Part shown: positions 46,051 through 55,371 of the stretch, in pieces
Numbering within the stretch: the first letter of the stretch is position 1
Layout: each line of letters begins with the position of its first letter
Origin: CAZHHH01 sp052400685
GTDB lineage: Bacteria > Bacteroidota > Bacteroidia > Bacteroidales > Marinilabiliaceae
Assembly: GCA_052400685.1 (NCBI GenBank)
Contig: JBQTGJ010000016.1
DNA: 64,000 nucleotides
Reading direction: 5' to 3' (one strand)
The notes under the pieces: model-generated
Databases searched by the model: none
Told to the model about the DNA's origin: nothing
What the model saw: only the letters and a program-made list of their open reading frames with translations
Made by a program: the position numbers and the translations under genes

Positions 46051-46140
46051 CTGTCCATAAAGTCAGAAGTCTGGCTATAAAATCCAACATCTGCGTTACG
46101 TTTGCTCTCAAAATGGTCATTTGCACCAGTAAAGCGGGTT
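46051..46140 (+). repeat. Partial copy of dispersed repeat
   Basis: CCTGTCCATAAAGTC, TAAAATCCAACATCTGCGTT, GCTCTCAAAATGGTCATTTG and CACCAGTAAA are present; the right half is missing and the helicase gene ends at its right edge. Confidence 0.75.
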
Positions 46141-49100
46141 TAAAACAAAGACATTTGTCCTTCATCCTTATTAACCCGTGAAGGCTTCGCAGGGTCCTTC
46201 GCGGCTTTCGTCAACAAATCCTGACCTATTTCATTAATAAAACGTGAAGGTTTCTGTTTTTGCTCACTGCCGTATATCATCCGGCTTGCCGAATTGGTGA
46301 TATATAATTCATCCCGGGCCCGCGTCAATGCCACATAAAACAACCGTCGTTCTTCCTCGGTATCCGAATCGTTGTACACCGACGGCGAAATACCTTCTTC
46401 GGCACCGGCAATAAAAACGACCGGAAACTCCAGTCCTTTGGCCGCATGAAACGTCAGTAACCGCACGCCCTGAACCTTTGCCACCCCTTCATTGGTAAAA
46501 TGATCGAGCTGTAGCCGCTGAAGAAACAGCCCGGCATCTTCGCCGGCATCCTCCGCCAACGTCAACAACAGCTCCCTTTTCATAGCCAACTCTTCATTTT
46601 TGTCGATAGCCGGCAACCACCGGTTCATCAATTCAGCAATAACCCCTTTAACGCCGGTTGATTTCAGGCGCTCTGCTGTCTCTTCATAAAACTTACGATA
46701 TTCGATAAAAGCCGCATCCCGTTTCTCCGACCCGGAATTAACATCAATGGTAAGCCATGATTCTGTGGTTTCGCGCAAACGGGTCAGGAAATCACGTACC
46801 GACTGACGGTTCCAACCCGACAAGTGCGACAACACCCCTTCGAGGGCGATAAAAGCCTGCGGGTTATGTGAAAGTTGCAAGGCATGCGCCACAAAATCGA
46901 AGGGTGCCTGAGACAAAATATTAGACCCATCAACCAGCAATAACGGCATATTAACAGCCTTAAACGCCTTCAGCAGCTGTCGCCCCACAAGATGCGAACG
47001 GTAAAGCACCGCCACATCCGAATAGCCATAGTCACCCTCAAAAAAAGCTTTACCACCCGACAACAAATTGGTACCTCCCACTTTCTTCTCAATTTCAGCC
47101 GCAATAAAAGCCGCTTCCTGTTCGGGCGTCGGCGCACTAAAAAGCGTCACCTTATCGCGTCCGGCACGCTGGGGGGTCAGTAACAAATGACTGCGAAGGG
47201 CGTTATGGCCAATTACGCGGGCGGCCGCTTTAATCACACCCGGCACCGACCGGTAATTGCGTGTCAGCCCAAAAACCGCGGGTTTAAAAGCCGTCTCAAA
47301 TTTAAAAAACAACCGCAGGTCAGAACCTCTAAAGCCATAGATCGACTGATCGGGATCGCCTATCGCCAAGAGGCGCTTATCAGCCCCAAGAAGTTCAATC
47401 AGGCGGTATTGCATGGGATTAATATCCTGAAACTCGTCAATGGCGATGACTTTTAGCGCGTCGCAACATACCGTCCGATACGTTGGTTTATTTTCCAACA
47501 CCCACACCAGCTTCCCGATAATATCTGACAAATCAACGGCACCGCAACTTTCCAGATAATTACGATAGACGTCAACCGTCTGGTCAAAACCAACCATCTC
47601 CGAAGCCTTCGCCGTCTCCATAAAATCAGCCATTGCTCCAGCCAGCTTTTTACACGTCGCCTCATTAAGTCCGGGGTTCAGAAAACGAAGCACCGATAAA
47701 CGCGAACCGGCATCATAAACAGTATTCAGGTTAGGACAAGCCGCTTTGAGCATATCCCATGCCAGGGCATGAAAAGTTCCAATACGCACCTCATCTGCCT
47801 TTGGGCCGGCGGCAGTCACCAGACGGGACTTTATTTCACCGGCTGCTTTACGTGTAAAAGTAATCGCCATTACTTCGCACGGCAAGGCCTGTCCCGACTG
47901 AAGGATGTCAGCCAGCCATTCGGTCAGGACCCTGGTTTTACCCGTTCCCGGCCCAGCTTTAACCAGTAGCATGGCCGCATCACTGTCAAGAACCGCCTGC
48001 TGTTGTTCATTCAAACCATGCGTTGAAAAAGAAGGTTCGGTTGCTGTGCCTGCATGGGGTTTAACAGACTCATAACTCTGAGCCGTTTCAGCAACCTGAA
48101 CCAACGGCAGATCAAATAAATATTGCTCGCCACTCAATTTCCCGATCTCCCCCTCTTCAAACACCTTTATACGACCAAAAACCCCGTCGTAGCCGGCCGT
48201 GGCATTGATAGCACCGCAGCGCATACGTCGCACCGCTTCGCCCAAAAGGACGTCATATTTTTTAATATCTTCAACAGGAACATCGTTCAACAACGAAAAC
48301 TCATTACCGAACTGCGACAACGCTTGTACAAAAGCAGCCTGCACGGCTTTACTTTCGGGTCCCAGCCCTTTTATCTCACCCAAAACTTCGGGCAACGGAA
48401 TAATATAATTATAAGAAGGCTTTACGGCAGGCGGCATAGCCTCGTCGCGATCGGACAATGCTTCTACCCGGTTAAGAACACCCGCCGTGATGGGATGCCC
48501 ACACACCGGACAAATTCCATTATAGCGCCGTGTCTCGGAAGGATCCCAAATGATACCACAATTGCGATGGCCATCCAAAAAGTATTTCCCCTCCTGGGGA
48601 TAGAACTCATAAGTACCAACGAAACCTTCGCGACTCTTCATGGCTGAAAACATTTCGTCATAACTCAGTCCGGTATTAAAAAGAGTAGCCTCCCGCCCTA
48701 TCTTACGGGGCGAATGAGCATCTGAATTGGAAATTAAGGTAAACCGGTCAAGGGCACTCCATCGCCAGTTCATCATGGGATCAGACGACAAGCCTGTTTC
48801 CAGAGCAAACACCAAAGGCGACAGATCACGAAAACACTCATCCACACTATCGTATCCGCCTTTTGATCCGAGTGTACTAAACCAGGGGGTCCAAACGTGT
48901 GCCGGGATAAGATAGGCCCTGTCAGAACACGATGTCACAATCTCCAACAAATCACGCGACGGCAGTCCCAGTATAGGACGCCCGTCGGCAGTTAAATTTC
49001 CGATGGCAGACAAACGCGCATTGATTCGCGCGACTGTTTCAAGATCGGGCGCAAATACCAAATTGTGATTTTTACGTACTTTATCACCATACTTATAAAT

Positions 49101-49385
49101 ACAGCTAATTTCGGACGATAAACAAAAGCGTACCTCGGTGTTCTTCACCTTCACGCCGGGCAATCCCGTCTCTTCAGGCGGATTTCGAAGCCGATAAAAC
49201 CCTGTTCCGTCGGGCTCCAGCTTTTCACTTAACTCACGAAACCATTGAGGATGCGTAAAATCGCCCGTTCCTATAACATTAATACCCTTAATCTGTGCCC
49301 ATTGATACAACGATTCCAGGTTCAACTGTTTACTGGTAGCCCTGGAAAACCGCGAATGAATATGCAAATCGGCAATGTAAAACAT
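46140..49385 (-). CDS. PHP-domain / UvrD-like helicase fusion
   Basis: A 1081-residue two-part protein. The N-terminal ~420 residues are a PHP phosphoesterase-like domain of the TIGR00375 type: ADLHIHSRFSRATSK (5-19; His8 and His10), GTGDFTHP, SNSDAHSPRKIGRE, and a zinc ribbon-like CG ... CPVCGH (about 283-300). The rest is a UvrD/Rep superfamily 1 helicase: LVKAGPGTGKTRVLTEWL (about 478-495), AIDEFQDINPMQYRL (about 648-662), LLAIGDPDQSIYGFRGSD, LTRNYRSVPGVI, LLTFHAAKGLEFPVVFIAG and LFYVALTRARDELYI. It likely combines DNA processing with unwinding. Start ATGTTTTACATT is chosen; nine earlier codons from a TTG are rejected. Confidence 0.9.
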   Translation of the reverse strand: MFYIADLHIHSRFSRATSKQLNLESLYQWAQIKGINVIGTGDFTHPQWFRELSEKLEPDGTGFYRLRNPPEETGLPGVKVKNTEVRFCLSSEISCIYKYGDKVRKNHNLVFAPDLETVARINARLSAIGNLTADGRPILGLPSRDLLEIVTSCSDRAYLIPAHVWTPWFSTLGSKGGYDSVDECFRDLSPLVFALETGLSSDPMMNWRWSALDRFTLISNSDAHSPRKIGREATLFNTGLSYDEMFSAMKSREGFVGTYEFYPQEGKYFLDGHRNCGIIWDPSETRRYNGICPVCGHPITAGVLNRVEALSDRDEAMPPAVKPSYNYIIPLPEVLGEIKGLGPESKAVQAAFVQALSQFGNEFSLLNDVPVEDIKKYDVLLGEAVRRMRCGAINATAGYDGVFGRIKVFEEGEIGKLSGEQYLFDLPLVQVAETAQSYESVKPHAGTATEPSFSTHGLNEQQQAVLDSDAAMLLVKAGPGTGKTRVLTEWLADILQSGQALPCEVMAITFTRKAAGEIKSRLVTAAGPKADEVRIGTFHALAWDMLKAACPNLNTVYDAGSRLSVLRFLNPGLNEATCKKLAGAMADFMETAKASEMVGFDQTVDVYRNYLESCGAVDLSDIIGKLVWVLENKPTYRTVCCDALKVIAIDEFQDINPMQYRLIELLGADKRLLAIGDPDQSIYGFRGSDLRLFFKFETAFKPAVFGLTRNYRSVPGVIKAAARVIGHNALRSHLLLTPQRAGRDKVTLFSAPTPEQEAAFIAAEIEKKVGGTNLLSGGKAFFEGDYGYSDVAVLYRSHLVGRQLLKAFKAVNMPLLLVDGSNILSQAPFDFVAHALQLSHNPQAFIALEGVLSHLSGWNRQSVRDFLTRLRETTESWLTIDVNSGSEKRDAAFIEYRKFYEETAERLKSTGVKGVIAELMNRWLPAIDKNEELAMKRELLLTLAEDAGEDAGLFLQRLQLDHFTNEGVAKVQGVRLLTFHAAKGLEFPVVFIAGAEEGISPSVYNDSDTEEERRLFYVALTRARDELYITNSASRMIYGSEQKQKPSRFINEIGQDLLTKAAKDPAKPSRVNKDEGQMSLF

Positions 49386-49495
49386 TAAATATAATTTAGG
49401 ATCAAATGCCAAACGTTGAAACGCGCATTACACAGAAACAATAGAATTATCGTTGTAATGCGCACCTACAGCAAAATCTGACACCTCATCGTTAT

Positions 49496-49954
49496 TCAGT
49501 TTTTCAGTAATATATAGCCATTCAAAGAAGTGGCAATTAAAAGCCAGATCACATAAGGAGCTATTAAAATTGATTTGAATTTCAATTCTGTCAGATAAAA
49601 AAACAGCATAAAAGTGACAAGAACCGTCAGCAGGGTAATTACAAACAAGCCTGCCCCAACATTGTGAAAGTAAAAAAAGATTGGATTCCAGGCGACATTC
49701 AAAAGCCATTGAACGGCAAACAGAAGGATCAAAAGCTTCTTGTTATCGATGGCCGGCCAGGCATAGGCCATATAAAAGCCGAAGCAAATCATGATGGTCG
49801 TCCAGGCAGCACCAAACATCCATCCGGGAGGCGTCCAGGGAGCTTTAACAATACCTGCATACCAATCGGAAGGCACACCAATGCGGGTAAATTGGCTTCC
49901 AATTGCCAACGCGCCAAAATTTAACACGAGAAACACTATAAGTCTGTAAATCAT
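49496..49954 (-). CDS. tspO: TspO/MBR family protein
   Basis: A 152-residue, five-helix membrane protein of the tryptophan-rich sensory/benzodiazepine receptor family, which binds porphyrins. Visible: WYAGIVKAPWTPPGWMFGAAWTTI-type first loop and helix (seen as KAPWTPPGW, 38-46), AVQWLLNVAWNPIFF (about 80-94), and APYVIWLLIATSLNGYI (about 132-148). Proposed roles are tetrapyrrole handling or stress signalling; none is evident from context. A dispersed-repeat copy starts 13 bases upstream. Confidence 0.93.
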   Translation of the reverse strand: MIYRLIVFLVLNFGALAIGSQFTRIGVPSDWYAGIVKAPWTPPGWMFGAAWTTIMICFGFYMAYAWPAIDNKKLLILLFAVQWLLNVAWNPIFFYFHNVGAGLFVITLLTVLVTFMLFFYLTELKFKSILIAPYVIWLLIATSLNGYILLKN

Positions 49955-49966
49955 TTTATATCAATT

Positions 49967-50106
49967 TAGAGCCTGTCTATAAAGCCCAACTTCAGCATTA
50001 CGCTGGCTCTCAAAATGGTCATTTACAGGAGTAAACTCACACTTTCTGAACTTCGCAAGCCTTAATTTTGAACTTTACAGCTCAACCGCCTTATGTACAG
50101 GCATTC
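49967..50106 (+). repeat. Full-length copy of dispersed repeat
   Basis: Runs from TAGAGCCTGTCTATAAAGCC to TTATGTACAGGCATT with the complete core (GCTCTCAAAATGGTCATTTA, GGAGTAAACTCACA, CGCAAGCCTTAATTTTGAAC, TTTACAGCTCAA). Confidence 0.85.
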
Positions 50107-50691
50107 TTTAATATCAGTTCATATTCTTTAAAACGATGCTCCCGGATAGGCCGGATCTTCGGCTCAGTAGAAAAATATAATAGCAGGCATGGGCTGATGG
50201 ACTTATATTTATCCACATACTCATACCTTATTAACTCATTATTTTTAATCCGTTGTTTAATTTTATTGTGATAGGGATACATATTGTATAACGTTTAACA
50301 GGCCGGATGTGGTTTTAGAAACTCAGAAATAGTCAGCAATAAAAAATGTGACTGCTACCAAAGATAATCAAACTCAAAGAATTATCAGGCTTGCAGAAGT
50401 CTTTTCGTAAAATTACAACTTTGTTACAGGCACACGTAAAAGGCGCAATAATTGATGAAGCAGTTTACAATTAGTACTTCATAAAACAGTTAAAAGGGGA
50501 AATAAGACTACAAAAAAATAATTACAGATTGGCTTATTATCTATACTTTTAAGATCTGGGATATTCACAGGGGGGAGCCCTATATTGAGAACTTCACCAT
50601 TACACCTTCTCTCAGAATAGTCATCTGCACCAGTCAACTCTAATTTTTCGAGTTAAGAAAGCTAGTTGAGAAATACTTTAGAATGCACCAT
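50107..50691. other. Gene-free stretch upstream of tRNA-Lys terminator
   Basis: No convincing gene. A 63-codon minus-strand frame at 50091-50282 has no recognisable family and overlaps a repeat. Around 50575-50680 a very decayed copy of the dispersed repeat may be present (CTCAGAATAGTCATCTGCAC, CAGTCAACTCTAATTTTTCG). Confidence 0.4.
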
Positions 50692-50729
50692 AAAAAAAGA
50701 CGACCCGAAATAATTCGAATCGTCTTTTT

Positions 50730-50730
<1 letters not shown>
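50692..50730. terminator. Terminator downstream of tRNA-Lys
   Basis: AAAAAAGACGA and TCGTCTTTTTT form an 11-base-pair stem around a 16-base loop. On the minus strand the T-run follows directly after the tRNA CCA end. Confidence 0.85.
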
Positions 50731-50805
<75 letters not shown>

Positions 50806-51201
50806 TTTTTTTGGACGCGCTAAAGTACACATTTCGGCCAAAAAACTAAAAAAAATAACCTTTTATTTTTCACCCCTGATGCAAGTCAGCTCCCGACTAT
50901 TTAATGAATAAACCATTACGTTTTAGCTTTAAGCCCAAGTCAAACCCTGACTATCAGCCAATCACAATTACAACGACCAATTTCAGGTAATAATCAGAAG
51001 CCGGTGCTATTTTTTCATTTATTGACGTCAGCCAGACGTAGCCATTATATGCATCGACTAACAAAAATCACATTTAAGCATCATCTTTTAGTGCAACCAA
51101 TGATTCTTTTTGTAAAAAGAATACCCAAAACCAGATCACAATGAATCTGGCCCTGATAACAAATACAACGGTTACTTTATTCAATCACCTTCAAGTGTTC
51201 T

Positions 51202-51331
51202 CAGAAAGGATTAATCCTTTCTGAAAAAAGGATTGATCCTTTCAATAAAAAGGACTGGCCCTTTTGAGTAAAAGGACCGCTCCTTTTCAGTAAAAGGGCC
51301 GCTCCTTTTGGGTAAAAGGACCGCTCCTTTT
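51202..51331. repeat. Array of six short palindromes, period about 22 bp
   Basis: Arms AAAGGA...TCCTTT recur at 51202-51223, 51227-51242, 51248-51265, 51270-51287, 51292-51309 and 51314-51331. Centres change: ATTAAT (perfect 22-bp palindrome with CAG/CTG flanks), TTGA, CTGG and CCGC three times; linkers are CAGT, GAGT or GGGT-like. A separate hairpin ATTCTTTTT-GT-AAAAAGAAT lies at 51103-51122. No other structure is seen in the 773-base gap 50806-51578, and no promoter for the helicase gene was recognised. Confidence 0.85.
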
Positions 51332-51578
51332 TACCACCTCCTGAAAGGGTTATAAACAGTGGCTTCCAGAAAACTCAAAAAGACAAAAAAACAACAGCGC
51401 GTTTTTTTTAAAACCAAATGGCAAACAAACACAAAACAACAGTCCCAAAACCCAACAAACAACAAAAAAATAAATAACCATATCCCATAAAAAAGACACA
51501 CTGGTAACTGATAACTATAAAAAGCCATATTAATCTTCAATTTTTATACTTTTATAGTTCAAACAGAAATCACAACTC

Positions 51579-54044
51579 ATGAGTACCACCGTAACTGCCC
51601 ATCCACAATTGGAGCTGGCGCGACAATTCATCGAAAAGACCGGCAAAAATCTATTCTTAACCGGGAAAGCAGGTACAGGCAAAACCACCTTTCTTCGGAA
51701 TTTGCAAGCCACCTCACCCAAGCGCATGGTGGTTGTAGCGCCCACAGGAGTGGCTGCCATCAACGCCGGCGGTGTCACGATACACTCATTTTTTCAACTT
51801 CCTTTCGGGCCTCAGATACCCAATCATTATCTTCCCAAAGAACAACAACATGGCGAAAACACCTTTCGCTTTGGCCGTGAAAAGCTCAATATTATCAGAA
51901 GCCTCGACCTGCTGGTGATTGATGAAATAAGTATGGTACGTGCCGACCTGCTGGATGCCATTGACGGCGTGTTACGACGCTACCGTTACCGCTCCAAACC
52001 TTTTGGAGGCGTACAGGTTCTTATGATTGGCGACTTGCAACAGCTGTCCCCCGTCGTGAAAGACAATGAATGGCAATTGCTTCAGGCTTATTATAAAGGA
52101 CCATTTTTTTTTCAAAGTAAAGTGCTGGAACAATGCCCGGCTGAAACCATAGAACTGAAACACATCTTCCGCCAAACCGAGGAAACCTTCATCAACGTAC
52201 TAAACGAAATCAGGGAAAATAAAATTTCGCAAACAACGATAGATATACTCCAAAGTCGTTACATCCCCAATTTTGAAGCGCCCAAAGGCTATATCACGCT
52301 AACCTCCCATAACCGGCAAGCCGACCTCATCAATCAAAAAAAGCTGAAAGAGCTGCCATCGCCTTCGATGACGTTTAAAGCAACCATAGAAGACAATTTC
52401 CCGGAAATGATATACCCCAACGATGCCCGCCTGGTGTTAAAAAAAGGCGCTCAGGTCATGTTCATCAAAAATGACGCATCGCGCGACAAACTCTTTTTTA
52501 ACGGCAAAATTGGGATGGTTGAATCCATACAGAAGGAATCGGTAACCGTTCGTTGCGACGATCTGGACGACCCCATTGTGGTGACGCCGGCCGAGTGGAT
52601 TAACTACAAATACACGCTCAACCAATCTACCAATCAGATAGAAGAAACGCCGGTGGGAAAATTCATTCAGATACCGCTCAAAACCGCCTGGGCCATCACC
52701 ATTCATAAAAGTCAGGGACTCACCTTCGAGCGGGCCATCATTGATTCAAACGCCGCATTTGCTCACGGACAGGTTTATGTGGCTCTTAGCCGCTGCCGGT
52801 CGCTGCAAGGATTAGTACTCGCATCGCCGGTGAACCCCAACAGCATCATATCAAGTCATGAGGTAAACAGCTTTATTCATGACGCAGCAACCAATCCTCC
52901 CACAAAAGAAAAAATAAAATCGTTTCAGTTAGAATATGAACGCGAACTCATCATTGAACTATTCAACTTCGAACGATTCAGACAACTGCTGGGGCGGTTA
53001 AAAATGGAAATCGACAAAAATAAAACATCGGTATTGGGAGCCGGCTGCGAGCAACTCGCACAGCTGCTTCCGGCAATGGATGAAAAGATAATAGAGGTGG
53101 CCCAATCGTTTCATCAACAGCTATTGCGCCTGTTAAACGAAAACCTGCCGGCCGAACAACACCGCCATTTACAGGAACGGATACAAAAAGGCTGCGCTTA
53201 TTTTATGGCACAATTTCAGGAACTCCTTCCTCTCAAAAACCGGGAACTGGAATTTGAAATAGAAAGCGATAATAAAGAAATACGCAAAACCATAACAAAA
53301 CTGCTTGATTACATTGACAAGAGCTATCGCACGCACCGCGACACACTCACCATTTGTCAGAAAGGTTTTTCCACCAGTCAATACCTGGCAGCTAAATCAG
53401 AAAGCAACATCGACAAAGCCGTTGCAAAAGCCAGAAGTAAATCCACGTCCACCTTCACCGCCTCTACGCGTCCTGACTTGTACTCGATACTACGCCAATG
53501 GCGCGACGCCCGGGCCGACGAACTCAACGTGGCTGTATATATGATTGTTTCCACTAAAACATTGGTTGCCCTGGCCGATAAAATGCCGTCGTCCTTCAAA
53601 GAATTGCTTACAATAAAAGGCCTTGGCAAACGCAAAGTGGAACAGTTTGGGAAAGAACTGCTGGAACTCATACAGACCTACCGCATCGACCATAATATGG
53701 CACCCGAAGAGCTGGACTTCACACAGGCGCCTGAAAAAAAGAAAGAAATAAAAAAACCGACGGCCGAAATCACACTCGATCTGTTCAGAATGGGATTATC
53801 ACCGGCAGAGATAGCCCAAAAAAGAACGCTGGCGGTTTCGACCATCCAAAGCCATCTGGCTCAATGTATCGAAAAAGGTGATCTGGCCATAGAAAAAGTG
53901 CTCGACACCGAAAAAATAAAATCGGCCACACGGCTACTGGAAGGCCACAAGTTTAACTCCTTAACCGAGGCTAAAGAAATTGTGGGCGACCTCTTTTCAT
54001 TCAGCGAACTTAAAATGATACTGGCGGCCATGAAACAAAACTAA
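51579..54044 (+). CDS. PIF1-type DNA helicase with HRDC and helix-turn-helix tail
   Basis: An 821-residue superfamily 1B helicase. Visible: Walker A LTGKAGTGKTTFLRNL (27-42), VVAPTGVAAINAGGVTIHSFF (motif Ia, partly shown: APTGVAAINAGG), LLVIDEISMVRADLLDAID (DEIS), MIGDLQQLSPVV, and KTAWAITIHKSQGLTFERAII (KSQG) with VYVALSRCRSL, typical of PIF1/RecD-like helicases. After residue 440 come a helical linker, an HRDC domain (about 625-695; RPDLYSILRQWRDARADELN) and a C-terminal HTH_40-like domain (MGLSPAEIAQKRTLAVSTIQ). Probably resolves G-quadruplexes or stalled forks; that is inference from family. Confidence 0.9.
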   Translation: MSTTVTAHPQLELARQFIEKTGKNLFLTGKAGTGKTTFLRNLQATSPKRMVVVAPTGVAAINAGGVTIHSFFQLPFGPQIPNHYLPKEQQHGENTFRFGREKLNIIRSLDLLVIDEISMVRADLLDAIDGVLRRYRYRSKPFGGVQVLMIGDLQQLSPVVKDNEWQLLQAYYKGPFFFQSKVLEQCPAETIELKHIFRQTEETFINVLNEIRENKISQTTIDILQSRYIPNFEAPKGYITLTSHNRQADLINQKKLKELPSPSMTFKATIEDNFPEMIYPNDARLVLKKGAQVMFIKNDASRDKLFFNGKIGMVESIQKESVTVRCDDLDDPIVVTPAEWINYKYTLNQSTNQIEETPVGKFIQIPLKTAWAITIHKSQGLTFERAIIDSNAAFAHGQVYVALSRCRSLQGLVLASPVNPNSIISSHEVNSFIHDAATNPPTKEKIKSFQLEYERELIIELFNFERFRQLLGRLKMEIDKNKTSVLGAGCEQLAQLLPAMDEKIIEVAQSFHQQLLRLLNENLPAEQHRHLQERIQKGCAYFMAQFQELLPLKNRELEFEIESDNKEIRKTITKLLDYIDKSYRTHRDTLTICQKGFSTSQYLAAKSESNIDKAVAKARSKSTSTFTASTRPDLYSILRQWRDARADELNVAVYMIVSTKTLVALADKMPSSFKELLTIKGLGKRKVEQFGKELLELIQTYRIDHNMAPEELDFTQAPEKKKEIKKPTAEITLDLFRMGLSPAEIAQKRTLAVSTIQSHLAQCIEKGDLAIEKVLDTEKIKSATRLLEGHKFNSLTEAKEIVGDLFSFSELKMILAAMKQN

Positions 54045-54096
54045 AAATTACGACCACTGAAACGTGTTCATTAACAATAATACCAAACCATTAATA

Positions 54097-54882
54097 ATGT
54101 CCTCAAAAAAAATCAATTTAGTTTATTTTTCGCCCACAGGCGGCACGCGTAAAATTGTTGAAACCATAGCCAAAGGATTAGCCATAACCCCCATCAACCT
54201 CATCGACCTCACAAAAAACGAAGCCCCCAAAACGGTGATAGACAATGATAGTGTCACAATCATCGGGATGCCGGTATATGCAGGCCGGCTGCCTGAAGTG
54301 GCCGTTGAACGACTACATCAACTAAGCAGCAAAGGCGGTTTTATTGTTCCCGTGGTAAGCTACGGCAATCGCGCCTATGAAGATGCGCTACTCGAATTAC
54401 ACGACCTGACCACCGCAGCCGGATTCAAAACTCTGGCCGCCGGGGCTTTCGTGGCAGAGCACAGCTTTTCGACCAAAAGCTATCCCATAGCCACAGGCCG
54501 CCCCAACCAGGCAGACAAAGAGGCCGCCTTCAAATTTGGACAGTCAGTCGCCGGACTTCTTAAATCACCTGAAAGTCACACCGTACCAGCCATCCCGGGA
54601 CACCGGCCTTACAAACCACGTAAAGACAGCGCACCCCAGTCACCCGCGACAGATGCCGCCATTTGTACTTTATGCCGTCGGTGCGAAGAAGTGTGTCCCA
54701 CAAACGCCATCACCATAAACAGCACGGTAGAGACCAACAAAGACCTGTGTATTTGGTGTTGCGCCTGCATAAAAAGTTGTCCTGAAGACGCACGTACATT
54801 CAATACCCCGACAATTCAGGAGGTCACCAACCGATTGTTTACCAACTGCCAGACACCGTTGAAGCCGGAAGTTTTTCTATAA
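54097..54882 (+). CDS. EFR1-type protein: flavodoxin-like domain plus two [4Fe-4S] clusters
   Basis: A 261-residue electron-transfer protein. The N-terminal flavodoxin-like part (1-150) has YFSPTGGTRKIVETIA (FMN phosphate loop, about 8-23) and GMPVYAGRLPEVAVERL. The C-terminal part has two cluster motifs, CTLCRRCEEVCP and CIWCCACIKSCP (about 188-199 and 219-230), each CxxCxxCxxxCP. The start is ATGTCCTCAAAA; eleven upstream codons from a GTG are less likely. It follows the helicase by 52 bases and may be cotranscribed. Redox partner unknown. Confidence 0.88.
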   Translation: MSSKKINLVYFSPTGGTRKIVETIAKGLAITPINLIDLTKNEAPKTVIDNDSVTIIGMPVYAGRLPEVAVERLHQLSSKGGFIVPVVSYGNRAYEDALLELHDLTTAAGFKTLAAGAFVAEHSFSTKSYPIATGRPNQADKEAAFKFGQSVAGLLKSPESHTVPAIPGHRPYKPRKDSAPQSPATDAAICTLCRRCEEVCPTNAITINSTVETNKDLCIWCCACIKSCPEDARTFNTPTIQEVTNRLFTNCQTPLKPEVFL

Positions 54883-55034
54883 TTAGTGTTTGTTTATAAA
54901 GTCAACTACTTCGTTATGCTTGTCATAAAAACAGTCATTTACGAAAGGTAAACTCCTTGATTTTTATGACGTCGCGAGCCTCGTATTTGAACTTTATATT
55001 TCAAACACTTAGTTTTTGGACAGGCACTAATTAG
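54883..55034 (+). repeat. Full-length copy of dispersed repeat, nearly identical to 42149-42297
   Basis: From TTAGTGTTTGTTTATAAAGT to TGGACAGGCACTAATTAG. It begins at the end of the EFR1-type gene and both ends contain CTAATTAG/TTAGTG, so they are inverted. Confidence 0.85.
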
Positions 55035-55185
55035 TACCTGCAAAAAAACTCAAGTGCCTGATAAAAAATATTCAAATTTAAGGCTTGCAAAAGCCGACAA
55101 AATGTGAGTTTACTCCCGTAAATAACCATTTTGGGGACAAGCATAACGCAACAGCCGGACTTTTCTTGCAAGCACTCATTCCTTT
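55035..55185 (-). repeat. Inverted copy of dispersed repeat
   Basis: The minus strand reads GCGTTATGCTTGTCCCCAAA, TGGTTATTTACGGGAGTAAA, CTCACATTTTGTCGG and GCAAGCCTTAAATTTGAAT, the family core in reverse orientation relative to its neighbour. Confidence 0.75.
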
Positions 55186-55214
55186 TTGAACGGTTCTGTC
55201 ATTGAATTGTTATA

Positions 55215-55368
55215 GGTAGTGTTTGTCTATGGACAGGCACCAGACTCGTTACGATTACTTTTAAAACGGCCATAAACATCAGTCAGCTCACCTTTTCAAG
55301 CTTCGTGAGCTTCAAAAAAGAGCTTCCTGATGTGTCGCAAAAGTTTTCGGGCAAACACTAAAACCATT
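55215..55368 (+). repeat. Third, diverged copy of dispersed repeat in the same spacer
   Basis: GTGTTTGTCTATGGACAGGC, CTCGTTACGATTACTTTTAA, CATCAGTCAGCTCACCTTTT and GGGCAAACACTA give a family member whose ends pair (TAGTGTTTG / CAAACACTA). With its two neighbours it fills the 489-base gap. Confidence 0.65.
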
Positions 55369-55371
55369 AGC

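Noticed and set aside
50091..50282. Possible small protein on the minus strand
   Set aside because: 63 codons with no recognisable family or promoter; partly inside a dispersed-repeat copy.
50806..51200. Replication origin or attachment site near the tRNA
   Set aside because: tRNA genes are common integration sites, but I found no integrase, no repeat of the tRNA 3' end and no DnaA-box cluster.
51202..51331. CRISPR array or multiple terminators
   Set aside because: The 22-bp units have no unique spacers, and the hairpins lack long T-runs in a consistent place.
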